64,000 nucleotides of DNA, taken from NCBI GenBank assembly GCA_026626905.1, contig JAPNUX010000006.1:1-64000 (forward strand), given 5' to 3'. A model generated the notes under the pieces. The model did not search any database. It was not told the DNA's origin and was given only the letters and a program-made list of their open reading frames with translations. Positions 25,206-34,565 of the stretch are shown here, one piece after another. Every line of letters begins with the position of its first letter. The stretch's first letter is position 1. This stretch comes from Desulfurococcus sp. (GTDB taxonomy: Archaea > Thermoproteota > Thermoprotei_A > Sulfolobales > Desulfurococcaceae). Position numbers and translations under genes: made by a program.

Positions 25206-26321
25206 ATGCCTAGGATACCATTACTCGAATACTATACCGGGATAGGAGCTGAGACAGGCTTCTTCGGTGACTGGGAGGTCCCTTACAGGTTTACCAACGC
25301 GCTTGAAGAACACGTTAACGTGAGAAGCAACGCTGGATTCTTCGATGTATCCCATATGGGCCGGATATCACTAAAAGGACCTGACGCGCTACCTCTAGCA
25401 CAGTACGTTTACACCAGGGATATCAGTAAGACGAGAGAGTACTTTATGAGCGGGCCAACCCTAGCTTTAAACCAGTGGGCTAGAGTTAAAGATGATGAAA
25501 TGCTATACAAGATAAGCGATGAAGAGTGGCTGGTAGTTGTAAATGCTCTAGCTAGAGAAGCAATGCTAGGGCACCTTGAGGCTGTAAGAAGAGAGAAGAA
25601 CTTTAAGGTTGAAATCTCCGACTTAACCTTCACGTACTCCATGATAGCTCTTCAAGGCCCTCGTGCAGCAGAAATCCTAGAGGATCTAGGTGCTAAGTGG
25701 GCTGGGGACTTAAAACCCCTCGAGTTCCGGTTGAATGAGGAGATCCATGGTGTTAGAGTATTCCTTGTCAGTAGAAGCGGGTGGACGGGTGAAGATGGAT
25801 TCGAGATATGGGGGGATCACGGAGAGATCAGGAGGCTGGTAGATACTTTAATCTCGAGAGGTGTAAAGCCCGCCGGGTTGATCGCTAGAGATACACTACG
25901 CATTGAAATGGGGTTTGTTCTCGGAGGACACGAGTATGGGGAGGACCCCGTCAGATACCCTTGTGCTGTAAGCCTTAGGTATGGAATGGGAGCTATTACA
26001 TGGGGGAAGAAGGGGTTCATCGGCGAGGAAGCATTAAGAGCTTGCAGGCGTGAAGGCGTGAGATGGGTGAGAGTCGGCTTGAAGATGGGGAAGGAGGCTG
26101 GTAGACTCTTCCCTCGCCAGGGAGCCAGTGTCCACGTAGAGGACTTATGGATTGGATGGGTGACTAGTGGCGCGTACTCGCCTATCCTGAATAGAGGTAT
26201 TGCAATGGCTTACCTTGACACCCGGTACGCGTTGCTCGGCGAGGAGGTTGAAGTAGATATTAGAGGAAAGAAGTATCCTGCTAGAATAGTGGACTTCCCC
26301 TTCATCCAGAAGCAAAGGTAG
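25206..26321 (+). CDS. gcvT: Aminomethyltransferase (glycine cleavage T-protein)
   Basis: Transfers the methylene group from H-protein-bound aminomethyl to a tetrahydropterin and releases ammonia. 371 aa. Typical blocks are RSNAGFFDVSHMGRI, MLYKISDEEWLVVVN, IALQGPRAAEIL, SRSGWTGEDGFEIW and GLIARDTLRIEMG, with the C-terminal barrel ending at IGWVTSGAYSP. The family's catalytic Asp falls in VKDDEMLYKI. First gene of a rightward set with glyA and gcvH. The pterin used is probably the methanopterin-type product made via the beta-RFAP synthase of this window (inference). Confidence 0.95.
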   Translation: MPRIPLLEYYTGIGAETGFFGDWEVPYRFTNALEEHVNVRSNAGFFDVSHMGRISLKGPDALPLAQYVYTRDISKTREYFMSGPTLALNQWARVKDDEMLYKISDEEWLVVVNALAREAMLGHLEAVRREKNFKVEISDLTFTYSMIALQGPRAAEILEDLGAKWAGDLKPLEFRLNEEIHGVRVFLVSRSGWTGEDGFEIWGDHGEIRRLVDTLISRGVKPAGLIARDTLRIEMGFVLGGHEYGEDPVRYPCAVSLRYGMGAITWGKKGFIGEEALRACRREGVRWVRVGLKMGKEAGRLFPRQGASVHVEDLWIGWVTSGAYSPILNRGIAMAYLDTRYALLGEEVEVDIRGKKYPARIVDFPFIQKQR

Positions 26322-26359
26322 TTATAGGGGGTAGACAAGTAGATACAGTGGTGTAGGAT

Positions 26360-27706
26360 ATGGCATACGAGTCCGGCGAGTCGCTTGGCCTCGAGGCTCT
26401 AATGGAGATGTACCCTGACCTTAAGGAGGTACTAGATCTCACAATAAATCACACTATATGGCGTAAGCGCCAAACAGTAAACTTGATTGCAAGCGAGAAC
26501 GTGATGTCGCCTCTAGCTATGCTCGTATACTTAAATGACATGATGCACAGGTATGCTGAAGGCAAGCCATTCAAGAGATTCTACCAGGGACTCACTTACG
26601 TTGATGAATTAGAAGTCAAAGCCCAAGAGTTAATGGGCAAGCTCCTCGACACTAAGTACGTTGATTTAAGGCCTATAAGCGGTACTACGGCTAATGCATC
26701 AGCTTTCAGAGCATTCACGAAGCCAGGGGATAAAGCTGTAGTAGCACCTGTACAGGCAGGTGCTCACGTCAGCCATACGAGGTACGGGACTCTAGGAGCA
26801 CTAGGCATAGAGCAAATCGACATGCCATTCGACATAGAGGAGTGGAATATCGATGTAGATAAAGCGAGGAAGCTCATAGAGGAGGTTAAACCTAAAATCG
26901 TAACACTTGGAGGCTCCCTCTACCTCTTCCCGCATCCAACTAAGGAGATAGCTGAAGCTGCTCACAGCGTGGGCGCTAAAGTAGTACACGACGTCGCCCA
27001 CGTTCTAGGCTTGATCACAGGGAGAGTGTGGGAGAACCCGTTAAAGCTTGGTGCCGATATAATTACTTCATCAACACATAAAACATTCCCAGGGCCACAG
27101 GGAGGTATTATAGCGACAGCTAGTGAAGAAGACTACAAGGAGATCGGGAAAGTAGTATTCCCAATGTTCGTTTCAAACCACCATCTCCACAGGCTTGCTG
27201 CAACATCTGTAACAGCAATCGAGATGAAGCTGTGGGGAGCTGAGTACGCTAAGCAGGTTGTTAGAAACGCTAAAGCTCTAGCAGAAGCCCTAGCAGCTGA
27301 AGGATTAAAAGTAGTAATGGAGTCGAAAGGCTATACTTCAAGCCACCAGGTTGTTGTAGATGTAGCTGATCTAGGAAGGGGAACAAAGGCAGCCAAGAAA
27401 CTTGAAGAAGCGTACATAATAGTCAACAAGAATATGCTGCCATGGGATAAACCCGAGGACGTCAAGGATCCAAGCGGCTTAAGGCTTGGAACACAGGAGC
27501 TAACCAGGTGGGGTATGAGGGAGAGCGAAATGAAGGAGATAGCAGGCTTCATTAGAATGGTTCTCATAGACAAGAAGGATCCAGTTGAAGTTAGAGAGAA
27601 GGTTATAGAATTCAGGAGAAACTATATTGAAGTTCACTACGGCTTCAAGCTAACTAGAGAAGATGAAGTTAAATTATTGAAGATAATGCTCCACGCAGAA
27701 AAATAG
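26360..27706 (+). CDS. glyA: Serine hydroxymethyltransferase
   Basis: PLP enzyme interconverting serine and glycine with a C1-carrying pterin. 448 aa. The PLP Lys241 lies in [13 protein letters not shown], with the Asp211 of [10 protein letters not shown] contacting the cofactor, and [13 protein letters not shown] near the N-terminus. The order gcvT-glyA-gcvH puts serine synthesis and glycine cleavage under common control, and the two share one C1 carrier. ATG at 26360 follows GGTG. Archaeal SHMTs may use methanopterin derivatives in place of folate (known for the family). Confidence 0.96.
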   Translation: MAYESGESLGLEALMEMYPDLKEVLDLTINHTIWRKRQTVNLIASENVMSPLAMLVYLNDMMHRYAEGKPFKRFYQGLTYVDELEVKAQELMGKLLDTKYVDLRPISGTTANASAFRAFTKPGDKAVVAPVQAGAHVSHTRYGTLGALGIEQIDMPFDIEEWNIDVDKARKLIEEVKPKIVTLGGSLYLFPHPTKEIAEAAHSVGAKVVHDVAHVLGLITGRVWENPLKLGADIITSSTHKTFPGPQGGIIATASEEDYKEIGKVVFPMFVSNHHLHRLAATSVTAIEMKLWGAEYAKQVVRNAKALAEALAAEGLKVVMESKGYTSSHQVVVDVADLGRGTKAAKKLEEAYIIVNKNMLPWDKPEDVKDPSGLRLGTQELTRWGMRESEMKEIAGFIRMVLIDKKDPVEVREKVIEFRRNYIEVHYGFKLTREDEVKLLKIMLHAEK

Positions 27707-27754
27707 TTTTTATCTAGCTTCCGCATACACGATGTAGCCTGGCAGGTGGATACT

Positions 27755-28186
27755 ATGAGCGAGATCACAGTAGAGGTTAAAGGGAGAAAGTACATTATTA
27801 AAACTGATAGAAGATACACTGAGAGCGATGAATGGGCCCTCCTCGAGGGCGGCCGCGTGAAGATCGGTATAACAGACTACGCTCAGAAGGAACTCAAGGA
27901 TATAGTATCAGTCGAGCTACCTGAGGTAGGGAGGACTGTAGAGAAAGGAGGAGAACTAGGCATTGTAGACTCAATTAAATCTTCATCATCATACTACGCG
28001 CCTGTAAGCGGAAGAATTGTAGAGGTTAATGAGAAACTGCTAACTGCTCCAGAGCTCATTAATAAAGACCCTTATGGTGAAGGCTGGATAGCTGTAATAG
28101 AACCCTCTAATCCAGGCGAGTACACGCAGCTACTCGACGCTGAAAAATACGCTGAGTCAATTAAGAGGAGAATTCAGCAGCATTAA
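27755..28186 (+). CDS. gcvH: Glycine cleavage H-protein (lipoyl carrier)
   Basis: Shuttles the aminomethyl group between P, T and L proteins on a lipoyl arm. 143 aa from ATG 27755, which is preceded by GCAGGTGG; the GTG at 27746 is less likely. The lipoylation site is Lys75 in VDSIKSSSSYYAPVSG. The opening KTDRRYTESDEWALLEGG and the closing ELINKDPYGEGWIAVI are family signatures. It is preceded by a T-rich stretch after glyA that could hold a promoter or terminator. Confidence 0.95.
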   Translation: MSEITVEVKGRKYIIKTDRRYTESDEWALLEGGRVKIGITDYAQKELKDIVSVELPEVGRTVEKGGELGIVDSIKSSSSYYAPVSGRIVEVNEKLLTAPELINKDPYGEGWIAVIEPSNPGEYTQLLDAEKYAESIKRRIQQH

Positions 28187-28215
28187 TGTAAATACTTTTA
28201 CTCTAGAAGGTAGTC

Positions 28216-28935
28216 TTGGTGTCAGGCTTGCTTGAAGACTTAGTGGAGAGAATGAATGCTAGAACCCTGGCAGGCATGATTGACCACACACTACTCAAGC
28301 CGGATGCTGATTTAAGGATGCTTGAAAAATACATTGAGGATACTAGGAAATACGGGTTTAAGCTACTCATGATACCGCTTTCACTTGTAGATAGGGTTCG
28401 AGAGCTTGCCGGGAGAACAATTGAAGTTGGAGTAGTAGTAGGCTTCCCACTAGGTAACACGTCCACCAGGGTGAAAGTCGCTGAGGCCGTGGAAGCAGCT
28501 GAGTTAGGCGCTAGTGAAGTAGACATGGTGATGAACATAAACTTGTTCAAGTCCAGGGACTACAGGTATGTTGAAAAAGATATCGTGGAAGTCGTGAAAG
28601 CCGCTAAATCAAGTGGCGTGAAAGTAGTCAAAGTAATCATTGAAACCGGGCTACTGAGCGATGAGGAGAAGAAGAAGGCAACTGATATTATTGTTTCATC
28701 AGGAGCAGACTTCGTTAAAACGTCAACGGGATTCCTAGGTACAGGTGCAACAGTACACGACGTCACCCTGCTATACAAGGCATCAAGCGGTAGGATAGGC
28801 GTGAAGGCTGCAGGAGGTATAAGACGCGGGCTCGACGCGCTAGCATTAATAGCGGCCGGGGCATCTAGGATCGGGTCGAGCTCAGGCGATAAGATAGTAG
28901 AGGACTTTATAGCGATTAAAGAGGGGAGAACATGA
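28216..28935 (+). CDS. deoC: Deoxyribose-phosphate aldolase
   Basis: Class I aldolase joining acetaldehyde and glyceraldehyde 3-phosphate to 2-deoxyribose 5-phosphate, used in deoxynucleoside salvage or breakdown. 239 aa. The Schiff-base Lys168 is in DFVKTSTGF, with Asp103 in ASEVDMVMN and the second Lys in VKAAGGIR; MIDHTLLKPD is the N-terminal signature. TTG 28216 or GTG 28219 can start it, after AAGGT. It shares a 4-base overlap with the aminopropyltransferase gene. Confidence 0.94.
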   Translation: MVSGLLEDLVERMNARTLAGMIDHTLLKPDADLRMLEKYIEDTRKYGFKLLMIPLSLVDRVRELAGRTIEVGVVVGFPLGNTSTRVKVAEAVEAAELGASEVDMVMNINLFKSRDYRYVEKDIVEVVKAAKSSGVKVVKVIIETGLLSDEEKKKATDIIVSSGADFVKTSTGFLGTGATVHDVTLLYKASSGRIGVKAAGGIRRGLDALALIAAGASRIGSSSGDKIVEDFIAIKEGRT

Positions 28936-29804
28936 GTTGTGAGGGATTATACTTAGTTGAGCCTGCCGGCAGAAAGTTTAGAATGATGCTCCATGTAACC
29001 AAGGTGTACGCAGTGGAGAAATCACCCTACCAGGAGGTAATGCTCGTAGAGCTCGAGGGCTTCGGTAGAGCACTCGTCATAGATAACTTTGTGCAGAGCA
29101 CAGAGCTGGATGAATACTTATACCACGAGCTGCTCGTCCATCCCCCCATGATAGTGCATCCTGCTCCATCCAGGATACTAATCATTGGAGGAGGTGAAGG
29201 CGCAACCCTCAGAGAAGTATTAAAGCATGCAACCGTGAAGGAAGCTGTAATGGTGGATATAGACTCCGTAGTTGTAGAGTTCTCGAAAAAATACCTCGAG
29301 TACATGCATCAAGGAAGCTTCAACGACCCAAGAGCTAGAGTAGTCATAATGGATGGAGCCAGGTATGTAAGAGAGGCCCCAAGCGGATACTTCGATGTAG
29401 TATTAATGGATCTAACAGACCCCTACGCTGGCGATGCAGCTAAACCCCTCTATAGTGAGGACTTCTACAGGGAGGTTAAGAGGGTGCTTAGAGAAAACGG
29501 GGTGATAGCAACACAAGCTGGAAGCAGCTACTTCTACCCGAGGGAGTACGACTATGTTCTCGAAAACGTGAAAAAAGTATTCAAGTACATAGTTGAATAC
29601 GATACATGGATACCCAGCTTCGGATTAAACGTTAACTTCATAGTAGCATCTGATGCATTTAACCCAGGCTTAATTACCCCAGAGGAGTTTGATGCAAGAC
29701 TAGCAGCTAGAAACGTAAAAGTAAAGTACATTAATGGAAGAAGGTATAAGGGGCTTATAGATAAGGGTATTACAAGGCCTGCATCAAGTATTTACTTCGA
29801 GTAA
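28932..29804 (+). CDS. speE: Polyamine aminopropyltransferase (spermidine synthase family)
   Basis: Adds an aminopropyl group from decarboxylated S-adenosylmethionine to a diamine acceptor. 290 aa. Motifs are YQEVMLVE, STELDEYLYHE, the nucleotide loop ILIIGGGEGATLREVL, VMVDIDSVVVE, and DVVLMDLTDPYAGDAAKPLY. Thermophilic archaeal enzymes often use agmatine or accept several acceptors, so the product (spermidine, N1-aminopropylagmatine or longer) is open. Translationally coupled to deoC. Polyamines made here would feed the deoxyhypusine synthase in this window. Confidence 0.92.
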   Translation: MSCEGLYLVEPAGRKFRMMLHVTKVYAVEKSPYQEVMLVELEGFGRALVIDNFVQSTELDEYLYHELLVHPPMIVHPAPSRILIIGGGEGATLREVLKHATVKEAVMVDIDSVVVEFSKKYLEYMHQGSFNDPRARVVIMDGARYVREAPSGYFDVVLMDLTDPYAGDAAKPLYSEDFYREVKRVLRENGVIATQAGSSYFYPREYDYVLENVKKVFKYIVEYDTWIPSFGLNVNFIVASDAFNPGLITPEEFDARLAARNVKVKYINGRRYKGLIDKGITRPASSIYFE

Positions 29805-29848
29805 GTTTTTAATTCACTACCCTGTAAGTATAAGTAGTGTGATGCAAC

Positions 29849-31342
29849 GTGAGGTACTACTATCCTCAGAGATATGGGCCTGAATGGGGTAGTGGCGGGA
29901 TATTCGGGTTAACATACCATAAAGGAGTCCTCTACTATACAGTATCCATGGAAGCTGAAGCATTCTTCTCTCGTGGAGATGATACTGAAGAAGTATATAG
30001 ATTCCAGTATCTAGGGCCAGGGCCGTCCTCCGGTGGCGACACATATAATGCCGTTGACTTCGTGGATGACGAGATATTCTTTGGTGGATGGGTTCACAAT
30101 CCCGCAGTATTCAAAGGTAAAGTTAACGGCTCCGGTGAAATAGACTTCAGGAACAAGTATAGTCACGTCCACGTATACAATATTTCAGAGCACAGTATTC
30201 GATTACTGTGGAGTGAAAGCATTCACGATGAATACAAGTGGGCAGGCGAGATCTCCCAGATCATATATGACCCAATAGGTGATAGACTCCTGTTAGGAAG
30301 AGCTGATGGCCACGTGAATCTAGGTATATACTCTCTTCCACGTAGAGGAGGAAAGCCTACTGTAATTAGCGATACACCCGGGTTGAAAGGCTCGCTGTTC
30401 CTCGACTATGCGTGCTTTGACATGCAGCCTGACTGGAGGCGCGGTATAGATGGAGTTCAATGCGTAGACTTAGTTAACGGCAGGCTCTTAAAGCACACTA
30501 TTGAATCCTGGAGCAGGATATCTGTTGATGGAGGCCCGGTTGAACTACGGGGAAGCGGCTATGCTGTAAGCGCGTATACAAGATACTTCCACTTCATCCG
30601 GGGTGGAGTGCTTGTAGGCAACCCTGTTGAACCCTGGATCGAGGAACCCAGATTCGTAAGACTCTTCGACTTTGGTAGAAACCCATATGCACCTCATAGA
30701 AGCAACGCTATTATACTTGGAGGCGGTATACTAGCCCCCTTTAACGCCTACACTCACGGCCTCCTCCACGGCTTTGGTCTAAGCCTCGAGGAGCCCGGCA
30801 GCCAGTCAGTCTCGCTGGCAAGATACTATAATACTATTGTAGGCCCCTCGGTACTAGTGTATATAACTCCACCTGAAGCCAGGATAGTTGCAGCTCTAGG
30901 GGCAAGAGTCACCAGTATGACAGTGAAGGGGGATGAAGTTATTCTAGGCTACTCCTCAGCTCCTAATCTAGGAGGCCGGGACGCCATGCCTGTGGACGCT
31001 GGTGTCAAAGGATTAATGTTTATCAGGAAGGATGCACTGCTTACTGGTAGCCCGCCTCCCTTAGTATTCAAGGTCTACGGATGGATGATCAATAATAGCT
31101 ATTTCGGGGGGATACCGTTAACAGGCTACAGGGAGCCTCGTCTAGTAGCCTACCTGAGTAAACCTAATAAGCTGGTAGTCTACCACTATGATCTAAGCCT
31201 TCCACCAGAGCTTCTAGAACAGGATACCATAGCTCTCAGTAAAGGCAAGAACACTATTGACCTCAAAGGATACTGGAGCATTGTCTCCTTCAAGCTTGAG
31301 GAGAGCGACCCAGAGGCAAGGATACACTTAATTCTTAACTAG
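29849..31342 (+). CDS. DUF2139-like crenarchaeal protein, probable beta-propeller
   Basis: 497-aa soluble protein without signal peptide or membrane helix. Many short strand-turn units (GGIFGLTYHKGVLYYTV, NAVDFVDDEIFFGGWVHNP, GEISQIIYDPIGDRLLLGR) suggest a beta-propeller. The overall sequence resembles the archaeal DUF2139 family; I know of no function. It is the last rightward gene before the convergent nfeD-like gene, which it overlaps by 15 bases. A GTG start is used. Whether it shares a transcript with speE, 45 bases upstream, is unclear; an AT-rich TTTTTAAT lies between. Confidence 0.65.
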   Translation: MRYYYPQRYGPEWGSGGIFGLTYHKGVLYYTVSMEAEAFFSRGDDTEEVYRFQYLGPGPSSGGDTYNAVDFVDDEIFFGGWVHNPAVFKGKVNGSGEIDFRNKYSHVHVYNISEHSIRLLWSESIHDEYKWAGEISQIIYDPIGDRLLLGRADGHVNLGIYSLPRRGGKPTVISDTPGLKGSLFLDYACFDMQPDWRRGIDGVQCVDLVNGRLLKHTIESWSRISVDGGPVELRGSGYAVSAYTRYFHFIRGGVLVGNPVEPWIEEPRFVRLFDFGRNPYAPHRSNAIILGGGILAPFNAYTHGLLHGFGLSLEEPGSQSVSLARYYNTIVGPSVLVYITPPEARIVAALGARVTSMTVKGDEVILGYSSAPNLGGRDAMPVDAGVKGLMFIRKDALLTGSPPPLVFKVYGWMINNSYFGGIPLTGYREPRLVAYLSKPNKLVVYHYDLSLPPELLEQDTIALSKGKNTIDLKGYWSIVSFKLEESDPEARIHLILN

Positions 31343-32674
31343 TTTTCTCACCTTCAATAAACCGCCTTCAAGCACATCTTCTACAACTACTTCCTCACCG
31401 GGCATTACATGCTCCTCGGAGACAGCCCTCCAATACTCTCCTTCAACCATCACATAGCCTACCGAACCAGGCTTTAATTCATCAAGTGCTCTCCCCTTCT
31501 TCCCCTTTGGGAGGAATTCAATTGGCCTCCTACGCTTCACTGCAACCACCTTGTAGATTACAACACCGAATACACCACCAAGTATTGTTGAAACCGTGAT
31601 CAAATATACTCTTAGGGTAGTAATATACTCCTCAGCAGGTATAATGCCTACTGGCACATACATCGGCAGCAGCATGAATCCAAGAGCTAAGAGTATTATC
31701 CCGCTTACACCTACCACGCCGAAACCAGGTATCACGAACATCTCTACTGCAAGTAATATCGACCCTAGGAGAATAAGGAATACCGATACTATGTTGGCAT
31801 TTAAGCCTGTACCTATTAAGCCGAGTAAGAGTAACCCGATTGTCAATGGGAGGATGGATAGTTTACCTGCAACTAAAGCAAATATTGATGCAAGCATTCC
31901 TATGGTGACAAGAATGTTTGCAAGATAGCTGTTGGAGAGAAGCGATATGAATCTAGATCTAATACTACAGCTAAACGTTTTCATTGATGATACATTCAAA
32001 ACGTACTCGGTGCCGCCGAGCTTTACATGCATGCCTCTTAAGGCTTCCAGCAGGTCGCTAAAGCTGTCGACTTCTAAGTCTGCTACACCCAGCTCGACAG
32101 CCTTCGAGGAGTTCAGTGTTAAAGCGTACCTTACAAAGTCTTCTATTACACTCTGATTCCTGTTGCCTCTAGTAGCATAGGTCTTCGCCTTCTCTATTAT
32201 CGGGTTAAGTATCTTCGATTCATTAACGAACTGTATGCTCCCTGTTAGTGGATCCACTATAACAGGCTGCATGCTTCCTATGGTTGACCCTTTCTGTAAG
32301 ACTATGATATCCGCTGGCAGAATTATCAGCGTGCCAGCGCTTAAAGCCTTGCTCTCCACGTATGCTACAACAGGTATCTTCGAGTGCATTACTGCATCAC
32401 CTATATCAAAGCCTGCGTCAAGAAGCCCTCCATAAGAGTTCACACGGTATACTAGCAGAGAGCCGGATGCTTCAGCTGTCTTCAATGCTTCCTTGAAGCA
32501 CTCAGCAACTCCGCTGTCAATAGTGTCGAATGGCGGAGTTATATCGAGTAGTATAGCTTTATCTACAACTACAGTACTGGAGGACTCGCTTCCAGACGCT
32601 AATGATAGTGTAGCAGTAATCACTGCGAGCTGTAGTATCAATAGAAGAAAAAACAGTAGCTTCCTCCAGTACAC
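31328..32674 (-). CDS. NfeD-type membrane serine protease (ClpP class)
   Basis: Membrane protease of 448 aa. An N-terminal signal/anchor (LLFFLLLILQLAVITATLSLA) precedes a ClpP/SppA-like protease domain with RVNSYGGLLDAGFDIGDA and the nucleophile Ser112 in ALSAGTLIILPAD. Four membrane helices (residues about 245-375) follow, and an OB-fold tail (GRALDELKPGSVGYVMVEGEYW). This is the long NfeD1b form. The adjacent SPFH gene is its known partner and substrate family in Pyrococcus. The two genes are 18 bases apart and co-directional, with the SPFH gene upstream. Confidence 0.9.
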   Translation of the reverse strand: MYWRKLLFFLLLILQLAVITATLSLASGSESSSTVVVDKAILLDITPPFDTIDSGVAECFKEALKTAEASGSLLVYRVNSYGGLLDAGFDIGDAVMHSKIPVVAYVESKALSAGTLIILPADIIVLQKGSTIGSMQPVIVDPLTGSIQFVNESKILNPIIEKAKTYATRGNRNQSVIEDFVRYALTLNSSKAVELGVADLEVDSFSDLLEALRGMHVKLGGTEYVLNVSSMKTFSCSIRSRFISLLSNSYLANILVTIGMLASIFALVAGKLSILPLTIGLLLLGLIGTGLNANIVSVFLILLGSILLAVEMFVIPGFGVVGVSGIILLALGFMLLPMYVPVGIIPAEEYITTLRVYLITVSTILGGVFGVVIYKVVAVKRRRPIEFLPKGKKGRALDELKPGSVGYVMVEGEYWRAVSEEHVMPGEEVVVEDVLEGGLLKVRKLVKN

Positions 32675-32692
32675 TCTTTAACCGCCCCTTTT

Positions 32693-33505
32693 TCATTTGC
32701 TCTTCTCTTCTCCTCCAGCCCCTTTCTCCATCTCCCTTAAAGCCTTATATACGCCTATCATGGATCCCGTGGGTGAAGCGCCAGTCTCTGTTACAACTAC
32801 GAGGGCCTTCTCCCTGGCAACCTCGATTAGAGTCTGAAGCTCCCTGAGTCTTAATGCAACCGGGTGCTCCTCGTATATCTTTGCTGCTTCACCTAGGATC
32901 TGAGATGCCTGTCTCTCTCCCTCTGCCTCTATGATCCTGGCTCTCCTCCACCTCTCAGCTTCCGCCTGCTTAGCCATAGCTCTCATTAATCCCTCAGGCA
33001 ACTCTACGGACTTGATTGTCACAGATGACACCTTGATCCCCCAGGGCATTGTTAGCTCATCGAGAATCCCTGTTATCTTCTTGTTGAGTTCTTCCCTCTT
33101 CTCAAGGAGGTCGTCTAGCTCTGACTGCCCTAGAACATCTCTCAGCACGGTCTGCCCGAGCAGGCTTACCGAGTAGTGGTAGTTGGCTACTTTGGTTACA
33201 GCTGCTATTGGATCAATTACTCTGTAGTATATTACAGCGTCAACCTTAACGCTCACGTTATCCTTGGTTATGACCTCCTGGCTGGGTACATCAACTGTAA
33301 CTATTCTTAAATCAATCTTAGACACCTGGTCTATGAATGGTATTACGAAGATTAGCCCCGGCCCTTTAGCACCTACAAGCCTCCCTAGCCTGAAGACCAC
33401 GACTCTCTCATACTCTCTTATGATTTTAATAGAAGCTGAGAGCAGTGGAATAACTATAAAGAGCAGGAATACCACAAGAAGTATTAGCGTGATTAATTCC
33501 ATCAT
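32693..33505 (-). CDS. SPFH/stomatin-like membrane protein
   Basis: Stomatin-type protein with one N-terminal membrane helix (LITLILLVVFLLFIVIPLL), the SPFH domain (EYERVVVFRLGRLVGAKGPGL, then VDVPSQEVITKDNVSVKVDAVIYYR) and a charged coiled-coil region (AMAKQAEAERWRRARIIEAEGERQAS). The start is ATG 33505, five bases after TTGGTG; ATG 33502 is adjacent; the frame upstream to 33535 lacks a ribosome site. Products of this family are cleaved by their NfeD neighbour. About 270 aa. Confidence 0.92.
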   Translation of the reverse strand: MMELITLILLVVFLLFIVIPLLSASIKIIREYERVVVFRLGRLVGAKGPGLIFVIPFIDQVSKIDLRIVTVDVPSQEVITKDNVSVKVDAVIYYRVIDPIAAVTKVANYHYSVSLLGQTVLRDVLGQSELDDLLEKREELNKKITGILDELTMPWGIKVSSVTIKSVELPEGLMRAMAKQAEAERWRRARIIEAEGERQASQILGEAAKIYEEHPVALRLRELQTLIEVAREKALVVVTETGASPTGSMIGVYKALREMEKGAGGEEKSK

Positions 33506-33581
33506 GTACACCAAGCTAATATATTCTGAATTCACAGCTTAAAAAACTACCTAAAACCATCCGTTAAACTCGGTGGTAGTA

Positions 33582-34457
33582 ATGGCGCTAGACGTGCTTA
33601 CTGGTTTAACCTATGTGAGTATCAGTGTGGTTTTATGGTCTCTTACACCCCTACTCATATCGATGGATAGTGATAGCTATAGTAGCTTCACAGCTAACGG
33701 GCTGAGAGCACTTTTAGCCGGCTTACTACTCCTCCCTCTATCACTCGGGGAACTACTCGCTAATCCCGTTAAGTACCTGGCTGCTGGCACTGTAATCGGG
33801 TTAACAGGTATAGTGGTAGGTGACTCTCTCTACCTACTAGCAATTAGGAGGTTGAGGCCATCTCTGGCTGTTGTAATCTGCTACTCTTATGTTGCTACAA
33901 CACTTGTTTTTAAGCAGATTCTACTACCAGGCTCTAGAAGTCTACTTGCATGGATCCCAGTTCTAATAGCTGTAGCAGGCGTTTATACCGCGATGTATGG
34001 TAGAGGAATGCTTCTAACAGTTAATAGGAGTGGATTAATTGCGGCGCTACTAGCTAATCTCTTCTGGGCTATCTGGAGTATTCTCGCATGGATCTACGTG
34101 GGCAGGCTTAACCTGGATGTGCTAGCACTAGCTTCATCTAGGCTCCTAGTATCTGGTGTCCTCCTGCTAGCCTACTCTATTAGAAGATACGGGTTAACAG
34201 AAGTACTAGTTAAAGCACCTATGAAGCTTAAGTACACTATGCTTACAGGTTTAACAGGATACCTAGTGGGAGGCACACTCTACTTTGAGTCACTAAAGTA
34301 CATTGATGTATCACAGGCTACGATAGCTACAGCAGCTGTACCAGTCTTAAGCCAAGCTTTCTCCCTTAAAACTGGAGGTAGAAAGGTTAGTAGAAACGAG
34401 CTAGCTGGAGGAGTACTCGTGGCTCTCTCAATAGCTCTCTCAGTATTATACAAGTAA
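33582..34457 (+). CDS. EamA/DMT family membrane transporter
   Basis: Ten predicted helices in two repeats of about 145 residues (291 aa). The repeat ends with the typical GIVVGDSLYLLAIRRLRPSLAVVICYSYV block, mirrored by GYLVGGTLYFESLKYIDVSQATIATAAVPVLSQ in the second half, the drug/metabolite exporter pattern. ATG 33582 follows GGTGG at 6 bases; GTG 33573 lies inside the ribosome site. It diverges from the SPFH gene. The substrate is unknown. Confidence 0.88.
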   Translation: MALDVLTGLTYVSISVVLWSLTPLLISMDSDSYSSFTANGLRALLAGLLLLPLSLGELLANPVKYLAAGTVIGLTGIVVGDSLYLLAIRRLRPSLAVVICYSYVATTLVFKQILLPGSRSLLAWIPVLIAVAGVYTAMYGRGMLLTVNRSGLIAALLANLFWAIWSILAWIYVGRLNLDVLALASSRLLVSGVLLLAYSIRRYGLTEVLVKAPMKLKYTMLTGLTGYLVGGTLYFESLKYIDVSQATIATAAVPVLSQAFSLKTGGRKVSRNELAGGVLVALSIALSVLYK

Positions 34458-34472
34458 CCCAGCAGCTTTTAG

Positions 34473-34557
34473 TGCGGGGGGTGGGATTTGAACCCACGCA
34501 GGCCTACGCCATCGGGTCCTGAGCCCGACCCCTTTGACCAAGCTCGGGCACCCCCGC
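34473..34557 (-). tRNA. tRNA-Leu, anticodon CAG
   Basis: 85-nt class II tRNA on the minus strand. The acceptor GCGGGGG pairs with CCCCCGC, followed by discriminator A. The anticodon stem TCGGG/CCCGA encloses the loop CTCAGGA, giving anticodon CAG (codon CUG). The 14-base variable arm forms a short GGC/GCC stem, and the T arm is GTGGG-TTCAAAT-CCCAC. No intron and no encoded CCA. All stems pair without mismatch. Confidence 0.96.
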
Positions 34558-34565
34558 ACCGTGAA

